Of a stretch of DNA of 64,000 bases, positions 32,805 to 39,981 are shown piece by piece. The notes under the pieces were generated by a model. It saw only the letters and a program-made list of their open reading frames with translations. It did not search any database and was not told the origin of the DNA. This DNA is from Spirosoma sordidisoli (lineage in GTDB: Bacteria > Bacteroidota > Bacteroidia > Cytophagales > Spirosomataceae), in contig NZ_SBLB01000001.1 of assembly GCF_004138325.1 (NCBI RefSeq), forward strand, positions 124,001 through 188,000. The letters are read 5' to 3'. A program made the translations under genes and the position numbers. Each line of letters starts with the position of its first letter. Position 1 is the first letter of the stretch.

Positions 32805-33088
32805 TGAAAAAGACAGCAATACCCGACGAACACGACATCCTGCTTTACGAAGTGGGATTATTCACGGTTCGACCCGGCAAACGAGGCTACGAGGTCTGTA
32901 AAGAAGGGCTGACCCATGCTGTTGTCGTGGCCTGGATTGGCTACACGGGACCGATTGGTTTAGAGAAAGCGATCAATGAAGCAAACCGGAGGAACAGCCT
33001 TGAACCTTACAAACACACATCCAATGATAACACACACCGAAAGACAGACATGGTACAGCCTCGTGGCCAGGAAGCAACTGCTGGGTAA
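32801..33088 (+). CDS. Early protein, 95 aa
   Basis: This encodes 95 aa. Residues 15-60 form an alpha/beta domain with K-R-G-Y-E-V-C-K-E-G, then a Lys/Asn-rich tail that overlaps the next gene. Coupled to the gene before by ATGA. Function is unknown. Confidence 0.5.
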   Translation: MMKKTAIPDEHDILLYEVGLFTVRPGKRGYEVCKEGLTHAVVVAWIGYTGPIGLEKAINEANRRNSLEPYKHTSNDNTHRKTDMVQPRGQEATAG

Positions 33089-33347
33089 TTATGATCAGGT
33101 CTACTTCAACGTAGGGGATACCATGCCCAACCCGTTCACAACGAACAACCCTCACCCGTTCCTGTTGACCCCGGACGAAATCAAACAGCTCTTTAAGTCC
33201 GGCCAGTACGAGAACGTAGAAGGGCATGGCGTGAGAAGCTTTTACAAATTCCCTGACAGCTTCGAGATCAGGAAGATTGTAAAGACCATCGCAACGGTAA
33301 CGACAACCCCATCGCCAGAACAACTAGCCTCCGAGCTATATCTGTAG
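33024..33347 (+). CDS. Early protein, 107 aa
   Basis: The ATG at 33024 is chosen over 32976 because it shortens the overlap with the previous gene and follows AACCTTACAAACACAC, a leader-like stretch. The product is alpha/beta with P-H-P-F-L-L-T-P-D-E-I-K-Q-L. Function is unknown. Confidence 0.5.
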   Translation: MITHTERQTWYSLVARKQLLGNYDQVYFNVGDTMPNPFTTNNPHPFLLTPDEIKQLFKSGQYENVEGHGVRSFYKFPDSFEIRKIVKTIATVTTTPSPEQLASELYL

Positions 33348-33389
33348 CCAGACAGCCCGTGAAGTCAATAACCACTAATCTGCATCCCG

Positions 33390-33839
33390 ATGAACTATTT
33401 GTGTCTTTACATCGACGGTAAGCCCAAGCCAATACAAGGGCCATTGCCAGAGCGTGAGATCGTAGATATGATCTCAATGGTGGGGCCTATCGAAGTACAA
33501 TTGCCTTATGGCAATTGGTCGCGGTACATGCTGGCAAAAGACAAGCATTACCCCAACACAAAAAAGGGTGACACTGCGCTTGTGGCAGACATAGCCGCCA
33601 ACGCCGACCTGCTGGCAACGTTCCGAAAGCTAACCCGCCTTTTCTGGGTTGACTGCTATTACCCGGACGGCTCCGAGCCAATTCATTGCGAAACCATTAG
33701 AGCCGCCAACGAACAGATGGCAATCGAAAAAATGGAAGGCATCATGCGCTTTCGAGTGGACAGACACGACTTGCCGACTTTACGTTATAACGCTCGCACA
33801 CGTCCCGGTACTGACTTGCCCAGACGGGCCGACCGATAA
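33390..33839 (+). CDS. Early protein, 149 aa
   Basis: This encodes 149 aa. Two parts are visible: a small N-terminal alpha/beta half with an L-P-Y-G-N-W turn, and a C-terminal half with W-V-D-C-Y-Y-P-D-G. Basic C-terminus. No family is recognised. Confidence 0.55.
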   Translation: MNYLCLYIDGKPKPIQGPLPEREIVDMISMVGPIEVQLPYGNWSRYMLAKDKHYPNTKKGDTALVADIAANADLLATFRKLTRLFWVDCYYPDGSEPIHCETIRAANEQMAIEKMEGIMRFRVDRHDLPTLRYNARTRPGTDLPRRADR

Positions 33840-33867
33840 CAATTCCTAACTAAAAAAATATACAATT

Positions 33868-34131
33868 ATGACTCCGAAAGAGAAAGCAATCGAACTGACC
33901 CTGGGTATCCTGCCTTACGCCTACTGCTACATGGGTAGTGGGATGTTGACTAATGACTATGATCAGCGCGTGGCCCTGGACAGCGCACGTATGGCGGCTA
34001 GTAATGTTCTGGATTCCATAGCCCAGGTTGAGCAGGAAGCCAAACTGGTCGCGTACTGGCTGGCGGTTAAAAGTGAACTGCCGCGCATCACTTTTGACGA
34101 TTTACCTAAGCCAGAAAAAAAGCAAGTGTAG
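33868..34131 (+). CDS. Early protein, 87 aa
   Basis: This encodes 87 aa. The N-terminus (P-K-E-K-A-I-E-L) and a central A-L-D-S-A-R-M-A-A-S helix make an all-helical protein with a W-L-A-V-K-S-E-L end. The ATG follows an A/T-rich leader. It is the last gene before three hairpins. Function is unknown. Confidence 0.55.
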   Translation: MTPKEKAIELTLGILPYAYCYMGSGMLTNDYDQRVALDSARMAASNVLDSIAQVEQEAKLVAYWLAVKSELPRITFDDLPKPEKKQV

Positions 34132-34174
34132 GCGTGAGCTCAAAACGAACGACATACTTTTTGCACACTGCTGA

Positions 34175-34209
34175 CAACTAGCTATAGTTGTTTTCTGGCC
34201 ACGAGGCCA
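34175..34209 (+). other. Two small hairpins in a gene-free stretch
   Basis: CAACTA-GCTA-TAGTTG (34175-34190) and TGGCC-ACGA-GGCCA (34196-34209) follow TACTTTTTG at 34155 (a near -7 element) and precede the terminator at 34229. Together they could form a short RNA of about 100 nt or simply the 3' end of the upstream mRNA. No gene lies in 34132-34384. Confidence 0.35.
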
Positions 34210-34228
34210 ACCCCAATCAATACCCGAT

Positions 34229-34261
34229 AGCCCTGTTACGTGCCACGTGACGGGGCTTTTT
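34229..34261 (+). terminator. Intrinsic terminator
   Basis: AGCCC..GT..ACGTG pairs with CACGT..AC..GGGCT, followed by TTTTT. It ends the rightward early gene cluster. Confidence 0.75.
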
Positions 34262-34312
34262 CGTGCGGGTTATGCATGATACTACCGTTTACTCAATTCA
34301 GAAAAAAAGTTT

Positions 34313-34352
34313 GTACCAAATTTGGTACTTATTGTTTTGTGTACTACTTTTG
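34313..34352 (+). promoter_or_regulatory. Promoter with palindromic operator
   Basis: GTACCAAATTTGGTAC (34313-34328) is a perfect 16-bp palindrome. Its TTTG (34321-34324) is the -33 element, 20 bp from an exact -7 TACTTTTG at 34345-34352. A second half-site TTGGTAC follows (34351-34357 region). A repressor bound here would cover -33 and the start region. The likely ligand is one of the nearby HTH proteins. Confidence 0.75.
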
Positions 34353-34384
34353 GTACAAGTTAAACGCTAAACAAAAAAACAGAA

Positions 34385-34621
34385 ATGAAAACGGTATCAT
34401 CAAAATCGCAAGCACTTGATTTAGACGCTCAAATTCACTTAGCACTGAAACGTCATTATGGATTTGCCAAGCCTATTACAGATGGTCAATTTTATGAAAC
34501 GCCTAAAGGGGAAGTGCAAATAAACTGGACCAACTCAGGGCTTGACCACTTAAAAATTAACACTAGCGAAGGTTCGTGCTATGTCTCCTATACGGTTAAG
34601 CCTGACAAAGACCGGGACTAG
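34385..34621 (+). CDS. Small early protein, 78 aa
   Basis: This encodes 78 aa, alpha/beta, with L-A-L-K-R-H-Y-G-F and a C-terminal strand pair. It is the first gene behind the operator-controlled promoter and is followed within 2 nt by an HTH gene. Function is unknown. Confidence 0.6.
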   Translation: MKTVSSKSQALDLDAQIHLALKRHYGFAKPITDGQFYETPKGEVQINWTNSGLDHLKINTSEGSCYVSYTVKPDKDRD

Positions 34622-34623
34622 TA

Positions 34624-34839
34624 ATGACTGAAGCCGAAAACCTAAAAGCCTGGTTCACGGAAAACCGGCGCAAGCTGGTTTCCGTGAAGGCAGTTGAAGA
34701 AATGGCGGGAGTGCCAGCGTCAACCCTAAAACACTTTCTGGATGGGCGCCGAGCTATTCCAGAACACCATTTGGAGAATATAGAAAACGTCCTCTCAACA
34801 ATCGGTTATCAGTCAATCGAGCAACGCAATTTTTTATAG
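34624..34839 (+). CDS. Small HTH regulator (Cro-like)
   Basis: This encodes 71 aa. Residues 18-60 form a helix-turn-helix of XRE type: V-S-V-K-A-V-E-E-M-A-G-V-P-A-S-T-L-K-H-F-L-D-G-R. It lies in a two-gene unit behind a palindromic operator and faces the S24-type repressor gene across a terminator. It may be the operator's own repressor. Confidence 0.7.
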   Translation: MTEAENLKAWFTENRRKLVSVKAVEEMAGVPASTLKHFLDGRRAIPEHHLENIENVLSTIGYQSIEQRNFL

Positions 34840-34844
34840 CCACG

Positions 34845-34877
34845 AAAAAGCCGCTCCCGAAACCGGGGCGGCTTTTT
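34845..34877. terminator. Bidirectional intrinsic terminator
   Basis: AAAAAGCCGC-TCCCG-AAA-CCGGG-GCGGCTTTTT: a GC stem flanked by A and T tracts on both sides. It separates the convergent HTH gene and the S24-type repressor gene. Confidence 0.85.
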
Positions 34878-34903
34878 ACATTCCTCTCAATATACTTTAT
34901 TGC

Positions 34904-35593
34904 TTAAACGATTGGTTTGTCAATTCGTTCAGCGAGGTACCATTGCACCACAGTATCTGGCTTCACCACAACCGGGTTTCCGTATGTCGAGCTCAGCACG
35001 ACGCCATTATCAGCCATCGTGTAGCGGCCAATATGCAGTTCCTCGGCGGTCTGAGCCACGTAGAGCCGCCCGATCTGTAGCTTACCCGGCTCGGTCCTGA
35101 CGCAAATCAGCTGGGAACCCAGCGGCATATCAGCTCCGAAGTCGTGAGTGGTCACCGGAAAGCTGTAACAATCGGTCGGGATCAGGTCGTACGGAATCCC
35201 GATGCGGTGGGGCGACTTTAACCACTGACCTATATCCCGGCTGGAAATGAATCGCAGATTACCGCCCTTATGCCGCTCTAACGACGCCAAGACCTGCTCG
35301 GCGGTCGGCTGGGTTTTACTGATCGGGGAGAACATGGGCAGCGTACCCCGGTCGATGTAGTCCGGGTTCGCACCCAGGATCAAAATGTACTGCTGCCGAC
35401 CGTGTTTACCCAGCGTGAGATAACCCCGCTCGTAGCCACTGATCGTGCCCTGTCCGTTGGCCAGCTTGAACAGTTTACCCAGGGCCAGCTGGGTGAGCCC
35501 CTTCGCTCGCCGGATCTCGTAAAGCCGCCGACCCGTTTCAAGGGTTTCCGGCGTGGGCTCGTGCCGTGTTGTCACTTCACTTTTATCAATCAT
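34904..35593 (-). CDS. Phage repressor, XRE HTH plus S24-like domain
   Basis: This encodes 229 aa. The N-terminal HTH is at residues 20-75 (R-R-A-K-G-L-T-Q-L-A-L-G-K-L-F). The C-terminal domain (about 120-225) follows the S24/LexA fold pattern. In the segment that normally reads G-D-S-M-x-P, this one reads F-G-A-D-M-P-L-G-S, with no Ser before Met. It may therefore be unable to cleave itself and to respond to SOS in the usual way. The likely role is maintaining lysogeny. The upstream region carries a leader-like sequence. Confidence 0.8.
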   Translation of the reverse strand: MIDKSEVTTRHEPTPETLETGRRLYEIRRAKGLTQLALGKLFKLANGQGTISGYERGYLTLGKHGRQQYILILGANPDYIDRGTLPMFSPISKTQPTAEQVLASLERHKGGNLRFISSRDIGQWLKSPHRIGIPYDLIPTDCYSFPVTTHDFGADMPLGSQLICVRTEPGKLQIGRLYVAQTAEELHIGRYTMADNGVVLSSTYGNPVVVKPDTVVQWYLAERIDKPIV

Positions 35594-35655
35594 AATATGG
35601 TATTTGCTATGTTAAAAATAAGGTTTTTGACATGATAAACCGCTAAAAAAAAGCA

Positions 35656-36105
35656 CTATTTAGCCTGTGTATCAGTTAGTTTCAGTAAGGTTTCTATCGC
35701 GGGTATCGGCTCATGCCAGCGGGCCACGACCTGCTGGGTAGCCGCTTTGTGACTCGATACCAGCCGCCGGATATTGACCTGCTGACCGGGCTCGTGGGAT
35801 TGGTGCGCGAGCCGGTCCAGGTGCTGAACCACCATCGCCAGGGCCAGCACGGGGTAGTCCAGTAGCGAGGGGTCAGCGAGTGTATATACGTTATGGTCCA
35901 GGTAGCGTTGCAGATCGAGCTCGCGTAGCTTGCCGCTTTTCAACTGGGTATGCAGCACGGCACGGGCAACGCGACGGTCGCGTGTTGAGCTATCCAGTTC
36001 CGGGCAGGTTCGGTTTAGGTAAGCGGTTGCGTACGCTACTTCCGTCGCGATCTCGGTAAGCGATCGGGCCGGGGTAAAGAATAGCGTACGCAACTTGTCA
36101 AACAT
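35656..36105 (-). CDS. Hypothetical regulator-cluster protein, 149 aa
   Basis: This encodes 149 aa, almost all helical, with basic N-terminal residues, R-D-R-R-V-A-R-A-V and L-V-S-S-H-K-A-A-T-Q-Q-V-V. Located between two repressor-type genes and separated by 1 nt from its neighbour. It is possibly part of the lysogeny circuit; no family is recognised. Confidence 0.55.
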   Translation of the reverse strand: MFDKLRTLFFTPARSLTEIATEVAYATAYLNRTCPELDSSTRDRRVARAVLHTQLKSGKLRELDLQRYLDHNVYTLADPSLLDYPVLALAMVVQHLDRLAHQSHEPGQQVNIRRLVSSHKAATQQVVARWHEPIPAIETLLKLTDTQAK

Positions 36106-36106
36106 A

Positions 36107-36346
36107 TCAGTCAGGTTCTTTGTGAGGGTCGATCGCCCGGATACCCAGGGTCAGGAGTTCCTTGATCAACTGCTGCTCCCGGCATAACGCGTCCTGGAGC
36201 AGTCGGTGCATTAATTGTAATCGCTCACAGTGGGAACAATCGCGCTCACTGTGGATACCAGCATCGTTCTTGTTGTTGTGGCCACTCTGATTGATAATCG
36301 TCGTGTCGCCAATGTGATGATTCGTTGTTGGATGGGTCTTACTCAT
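36107..36346 (-). CDS. Small protein sharing a tail with the XRE regulator
   Basis: This encodes 79 aa from the ATG at 36346 (a start at 36376 is also possible). An Asn-rich motif I-N-Q-S-G-H-N-N-K-N-D-A matches I-T-Q-R-G-T-N-N-T-N-T-A of the regulator at 36444, and both are followed by a coiled coil. It has Cys pairs (C-S-H-C). Without an HTH it could form mixed oligomers with that regulator. Confidence 0.55.
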   Translation of the reverse strand: MSKTHPTTNHHIGDTTIINQSGHNNKNDAGIHSERDCSHCERLQLMHRLLQDALCREQQLIKELLTLGIRAIDPHKEPD

Positions 36347-36443
36347 AAGTTGTGGAGAGGGTTTGTAACCCCACAATAACGTAAGTACCCTGACTTGGTT
36401 TATAGATTTTATGAAAACAGTACCATTTATTCACTTTGCGGTA

Positions 36444-36815
36444 TCAGTCCGTCGCGTTGCCCCGATCAAGTAACTTTTTGTACGCGTTTAGCAACTCATC
36501 TTTCAACGCGTTTTCCCGCTCCAGCTGCTCAATGCGCTGTTGCAGACTACTAACATCACCCTTGATACTGGCCGTGTTCGTGTTGTTCGTGCCGCGCTGG
36601 GTAATTGTATTGGTTTCGTTACCCGGCAGCAGGTCGGTTGTAGTGACACCCAGCAACTCCGCGAACACCGGTAAATACTTCTCTTTCTTTAGTTCGCCCG
36701 TTTTCAGAATCGTGTGCAACGTCGTCCGGCCAATACCCGCCTGTTTCGCAAAGGTTTCTTGCGTCCAGGCACTGGTATCAATATACCGCTGAAGTTTTTG
36801 GGCATTAATCATCAT
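36444..36815 (-). CDS. XRE-family repressor with coiled-coil tail
   Basis: This encodes 123 aa. The HTH is at about 5-60 (W-T-Q-E-T-F-A-K-Q-A-G-I-G-R-T-T-L-H). An Asn/Thr-rich linker follows at 66-80, then a coiled coil (about 85-118), probably for oligomerisation. It is divergent from the rightward replication operon, whose promoter carries repeated TTGTTC sites. This arrangement points to a CI-like repressor. Start chosen as the first ATG of the double ATG ATG. Confidence 0.75.
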   Translation of the reverse strand: MMINAQKLQRYIDTSAWTQETFAKQAGIGRTTLHTILKTGELKKEKYLPVFAELLGVTTTDLLPGNETNTITQRGTNNTNTASIKGDVSSLQQRIEQLERENALKDELLNAYKKLLDRGNATD

Positions 36816-36873
36816 TGATAATCAGCTAGTTGAGTACTTTTTGTTCAAAAACTTCAACTTTTTGTTCCAAAAG

Positions 36874-36905
36874 TTTGGTTTTATTGTTCAGTTTGTTCAG
36901 TTTTG
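36874..36905 (+). promoter_or_regulatory. Rightward operon promoter with operator
   Basis: TTTG at 36874-36877, 20-bp spacer and CAGTTTTG at 36898-36905 (one mismatch to TAnnTTTG). The 15-bp TGTTCAGTTTGTTCA (36885-36899) fills the spacer. Further TTGTTC copies lie at 36841 and 36862. A protein on these sites would block this promoter and could also affect the divergent XRE gene. Confidence 0.7.
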
Positions 36906-36946
36906 TATCAGAGATAACTAAGCAATAGCAGAACAATAGCAAAAGT

Positions 36947-37210
36947 ATGGAAGAGAAACAGAAAAACAAGAGACGAGCCAGGAAAACGTTTAGTCCACTT
37001 AGTGAACGGTTTAGGTCGGCTTACTTCAAGTTGTCTCACCGTCAACGAACACAGTGCAAGCTGGCATTCTGCAAAAAGTTTGGTATGGTCCAGGATACGT
37101 TCCGGCATAAAGTATCGGCCTCGTTCAATGTCACAGAAACGGAAGTAATCTGGCTTGAACGATACACGGAAAAGTCGGGGGAGTTAATTGAACAAACTGA
37201 ACAGGTATAA
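36947..37210 (+). CDS. Small basic protein at the Cro position
   Basis: This encodes 87 aa, very basic N-terminus (K-N-K-R-R-A-R-K), then helices with F-C-K-K-F-G-M-V-Q-D-T-F-R-H-K-V, possibly an HTH. First gene of the rightward operon, divergent from the XRE repressor, which is the usual place of Cro. An operator copy lies in its last codons. Confidence 0.65.
   Translation: MEEKQKNKRRARKTFSPLSERFRSAYFKLSHRQRTQCKLAFCKKFGMVQDTFRHKVSASFNVTETEVIWLERYTEKSGELIEQTEQV
37189..37203. promoter_or_regulatory. Inverted second copy of the 15-bp operator
   Basis: TGAACAAACTGAACA is the exact reverse complement of 36885-36899. It lies 18 bp before the KilA-N start codon, inside the end of the upstream gene. 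Two identical operators about 300 bp apart suggest repression by looping or a second controlled promoter. Confidence 0.65.
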
Positions 37211-37221
37211 TTCGACTCGCT

Positions 37222-37995
37222 ATGATTCAGGCATTCGACTATAACAACACAGCAATCGAGTTCGAGCTGATCGACGGTGAGCTATACGCCAATGCTACCG
37301 CGATGTGTCTGGTTAAAAAGAAACGGCCAGCCGCCTGGCTTCAAAACGAGTCCACCAAACGGTACATAGCCGCTTTGAAGGCGAAGTCAGGAATCCTGAC
37401 ATCGCTCATAATCAGCAGAAAGGGCGGTACCGACGCAGGGGGCACAACATGGATACACGAAAAATTGATCCTGAAGCTGGCTTCGTGGCTTGATGTTGAC
37501 TTTGAGGTATGGTGCGATGAAAAGGTGGCTGAACTGCTTCGTACCGGAACGGCAACGCTGGATATTAGCCCGCTATCCGGGTCGGACGCCGACCCGCTAC
37601 TGACCTTCACGCAAAGGCCCAAACAGATTGCCAACAGTAAGGAGGTCAACAGCTTTAATTTCTCGCAGGGTGGCAAACAGCAGGCTATCGACTATAACCG
37701 GGCCAACTGCTTCCACCACACAGGAAAGACCCCTCAAGAAATTCTACTCTGGGCCAAATCAAAGGGCATTCCATCCAGGCATCGCACCTCAGCCAAAGAA
37801 GTGATCAGAACTTTTAAGCCCGCCGTGGCCTCGTCAATGGCACTAGCTGACGACTTCTGCAAGACGGGCCGGATTAGTATAGACGAAGCTTCGATCATCT
37901 GTAAGGCTCACGCGCTGCCACTATTTCAAAAGATGCAGGAGCTGGGAATCACCACACCTCCCGCCACTGTCCCACAACTTAAACAAGCACGATAA
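37222..37995 (+). CDS. KilA-N domain antirepressor
   Basis: This encodes 257 aa. The KilA-N domain is at about 10-110: Y-A-N-A-T-A-M-C, W-L-Q-N-E-S-T-K, G-T-T-W-I-H-E-K-L-I-L-K-L-A-S-W-L and a final F-E-V-W-C-D-E-K. This is a DNA-binding domain of phage antirepressors. The C-terminal half is unassigned and probably binds a partner. It ends as TAATG with the next gene. In related phages such proteins counter lysogenic repressors. Confidence 0.85.
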   Translation: MIQAFDYNNTAIEFELIDGELYANATAMCLVKKKRPAAWLQNESTKRYIAALKAKSGILTSLIISRKGGTDAGGTTWIHEKLILKLASWLDVDFEVWCDEKVAELLRTGTATLDISPLSGSDADPLLTFTQRPKQIANSKEVNSFNFSQGGKQQAIDYNRANCFHHTGKTPQEILLWAKSKGIPSRHRTSAKEVIRTFKPAVASSMALADDFCKTGRISIDEASIICKAHALPLFQKMQELGITTPPATVPQLKQAR

Positions 37996-38345
37996 TGGCT
38001 ACTGCTGAGAAATCGAAAAATCCGCTACTGCTTTTTATTGATCCGGATCAGCTAAAAAAGCTGCCTTTGTCCGAACTAAGTATGCTGGATGAATTTGTTG
38101 AGGGCGAGATGGGCCGCTTCTATCAGCAAAGTAAGCTGAGTGATAATAGCCATGCCTTACAGGTAATGGAAATCCTTGAAATCGCTTCCGAACTGATCGC
38201 AAAGGCTTATCGGGAAAAGGTACGCACGTATGTCTGCATCAAAATGCCGGACGGAAGCGACGCCCTTGATGTCGTGGCACCGGTGAAGGGAGTAGAGCAC
38301 CATTCTAACTTTCCGATTTATGGAGATCGTAATCCTGCTGCCTGA
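37995..38345 (+). CDS. Hypothetical protein, 116 aa
   Basis: This encodes 116 aa. The N-terminal 80 residues are acidic and helical with L-S-E-L-S-M-L-D-E-F-V-E-G-E. The C-terminal 35 are beta-like with K-M-P-D-G. It is coupled to KilA-N as TAATG. Function is unknown. Confidence 0.55.
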   Translation: MATAEKSKNPLLLFIDPDQLKKLPLSELSMLDEFVEGEMGRFYQQSKLSDNSHALQVMEILEIASELIAKAYREKVRTYVCIKMPDGSDALDVVAPVKGVEHHSNFPIYGDRNPAA

Positions 38346-38514
38346 GCAACTGGACGAGTTGGAGGAACTACTCAGGGACAACGAGCTGACCTACGAGTCT
38401 CACGCCAAATTCATTCTGCAAAAAGCGTATTTTCTCTACCGGCGCGAGGGCAAGACACATCACGACACCATGCAGGTATTGCGCCACAAAATTAACGAGT
38501 ACTACTATGGATAG
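38320..38514 (+). CDS. Small helical protein, 64 aa
   Basis: This encodes 64 aa, acidic, helical, with L-L-P-E-Q-L-D-E-L-E-E-L-L. It overlaps both neighbours. Acidic helices of this type are common in inhibitors. Function is unknown. Confidence 0.5.
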   Translation: MEIVILLPEQLDELEELLRDNELTYESHAKFILQKAYFLYRREGKTHHDTMQVLRHKINEYYYG

Positions 38515-38815
38515 ACAAGTGATCATGGTCACGACCGAGGAAAGTTTAAGAGCCCTGGCCTATATGGTCGCTGATATTATCCGCAGCGACGAAAAGAAAC
38601 CCGACACCGAACGGTTCATTGCCGTGGAGCTCGCTAAGAAAATCGGGATCGGGCCGCGCCGGGTACGAACCGCGATAGCCGAGGGCCACTACGGAACGGT
38701 GTATACGAAGGGAGGCAGAACGATGTATTACGGCACGGTGACCGAGGCCAGGGCGTACCACTTCGAGAACATCAGCAAAAAAAAGACGCCGGCCAGAAAC
38801 CAACGTCTTTCGTAA
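38507..38815 (+). CDS. HTH-like protein, 102 aa
   Basis: This encodes 102 aa. Residues 40-65 (A-V-E-L-A-K-K-I-G-I-G-P-R-R-V-R-T-A-I) form an HTH of the MerR/Xis type used by Bacteroidota mobile elements, and a strand pair with a C-terminal basic tail follows. It is probably a DNA-binding regulator of the operon. Confidence 0.6.
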   Translation: MDRQVIMVTTEESLRALAYMVADIIRSDEKKPDTERFIAVELAKKIGIGPRRVRTAIAEGHYGTVYTKGGRTMYYGTVTEARAYHFENISKKKTPARNQRLS

Positions 38816-38846
38816 CTCTTAAAAAAACCTTTTAAAACTTTTTACC

Positions 38847-39251
38847 ATGCAACTAATCTGCCCAGTTACAACCACAACAACCACAACACGTATCCAAAAG
38901 TTCGAACCGATCAGCACTCGACTCGAACGAACCATTCAGAAAATCGGGCTACCGGAGGGGTTATCTATCGGTGTTGAGGAATCAGGACCACTCGAAGTAA
39001 CGATCGCGGTGTCGGGCTCGATCCGCACCAGTATCGCCGGGGCGGACCCCGACGAGTTCGGCTTCGAGTGGAACAGTACCGATGTTGAGGATGAAGTCTC
39101 GCTGACACACAGCCCCAACCCCGATATCCATAAACTTGCCGACGAAGCGATCGACGCGATAAACGAGCTGGTCAAGGACCTGCGCGATCAGGCGGACGAG
39201 GAACGCGATAGCCATGACAACGATCTGTACCAGCTGTCCACGTATTATTGA
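38847..39251 (+). CDS. Acidic protein, 134 aa
   Basis: This encodes 134 aa. After a short Thr-rich start it is strongly acidic (D-E-F-G-F-E-W, E-D-E-V, D-Q-A-D-E-E-R-D), resembling a DNA-mimic or chaperone-like protein. A leader copy (AACCTTTTAAAACTTTTTACC) ends at the ATG. Function is unknown. Confidence 0.55.
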   Translation: MQLICPVTTTTTTTRIQKFEPISTRLERTIQKIGLPEGLSIGVEESGPLEVTIAVSGSIRTSIAGADPDEFGFEWNSTDVEDEVSLTHSPNPDIHKLADEAIDAINELVKDLRDQADEERDSHDNDLYQLSTYY

Positions 39252-39281
39252 TTTACCCATTTAAAAAACCTTATTAAAACC

Positions 39282-39887
39282 ATGAAAAATCTGCTCACAA
39301 CCAAAAACTGGGGGTGCCCCGACACCTGGCCGATCGACGCGGCTATCGTGGCCGAAGCGGCCTGGAACCTGGCCGATACCGCCGAACGGCTGCACGGCTG
39401 CTCACTGCGTGAGGCCGATGTATCGAAAAGTTACGGCCGGGAGTTTGCCGGGGTTGATCTGCTGCTGGCCGTGCCGCAGCTGGCTGGTACCATGCGGTTT
39501 CCCAAAGCCGTACTCTGGCTGATCCGCAACGAGGTATTGCAATCGGTCGATGTGCTGAACTGGGACACGCTATTTATCCCCAGCCTGTTTATCGAGGATC
39601 AACAGGAAGCGTATCGAACCCTTCGGACCCGGACCAATCGGTTAGCGGATTTGCTGATCGCGGCCCACCTGCACTATACCGACGCACAGCGGGAAGCGCG
39701 GGTCAGCATCGGGCTGTCCCACACCTATTTCGCCAATATCAAGGCTATGCGGAAAGAAAAGCAGTACTACCGGCTGCAACGGCTCGCTATTGCCTGGCTG
39801 AAAGCGGGCGCGATTGATCTGGAACTGTGGGGCGAACGACTGGCCGCTGGTAAAGACTCGCTACTCGACCTGACCTATGCCCGGTAA
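39282..39887 (+). CDS. Hypothetical protein, 201 aa
   Basis: This encodes 201 aa, helical, with L-A-D-T-A-E-R-L-H-G and an HTH-like section S-I-G-L-S-H-T-Y-F-A-N-I-K-A-M-R-K near 150. It follows an exact leader copy (39263-39281). Its end overlaps a micro-protein start. Possibly DNA-binding. Confidence 0.6.
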   Translation: MKNLLTTKNWGCPDTWPIDAAIVAEAAWNLADTAERLHGCSLREADVSKSYGREFAGVDLLLAVPQLAGTMRFPKAVLWLIRNEVLQSVDVLNWDTLFIPSLFIEDQQEAYRTLRTRTNRLADLLIAAHLHYTDAQREARVSIGLSHTYFANIKAMRKEKQYYRLQRLAIAWLKAGAIDLELWGERLAAGKDSLLDLTYAR

Positions 39888-39981
39888 ACGGTTCTGGCAA
39901 AGCTTCACGGCACTGACCGTGGCCCTGGCCCTGTATGTCCTCTGGCACTTATCCATCACGTTTATATACCCCTATTTATGA
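39877..39981 (+). CDS. 34-aa membrane micro-protein
   Basis: The frame is coupled at both ends: it starts inside the last codons of the previous gene and ends as ATGA with the next. A short basic start is followed by one hydrophobic helix and an aromatic end. Function is unknown. Confidence 0.45.
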   Translation: MPGKRFWQSFTALTVALALYVLWHLSITFIYPYL

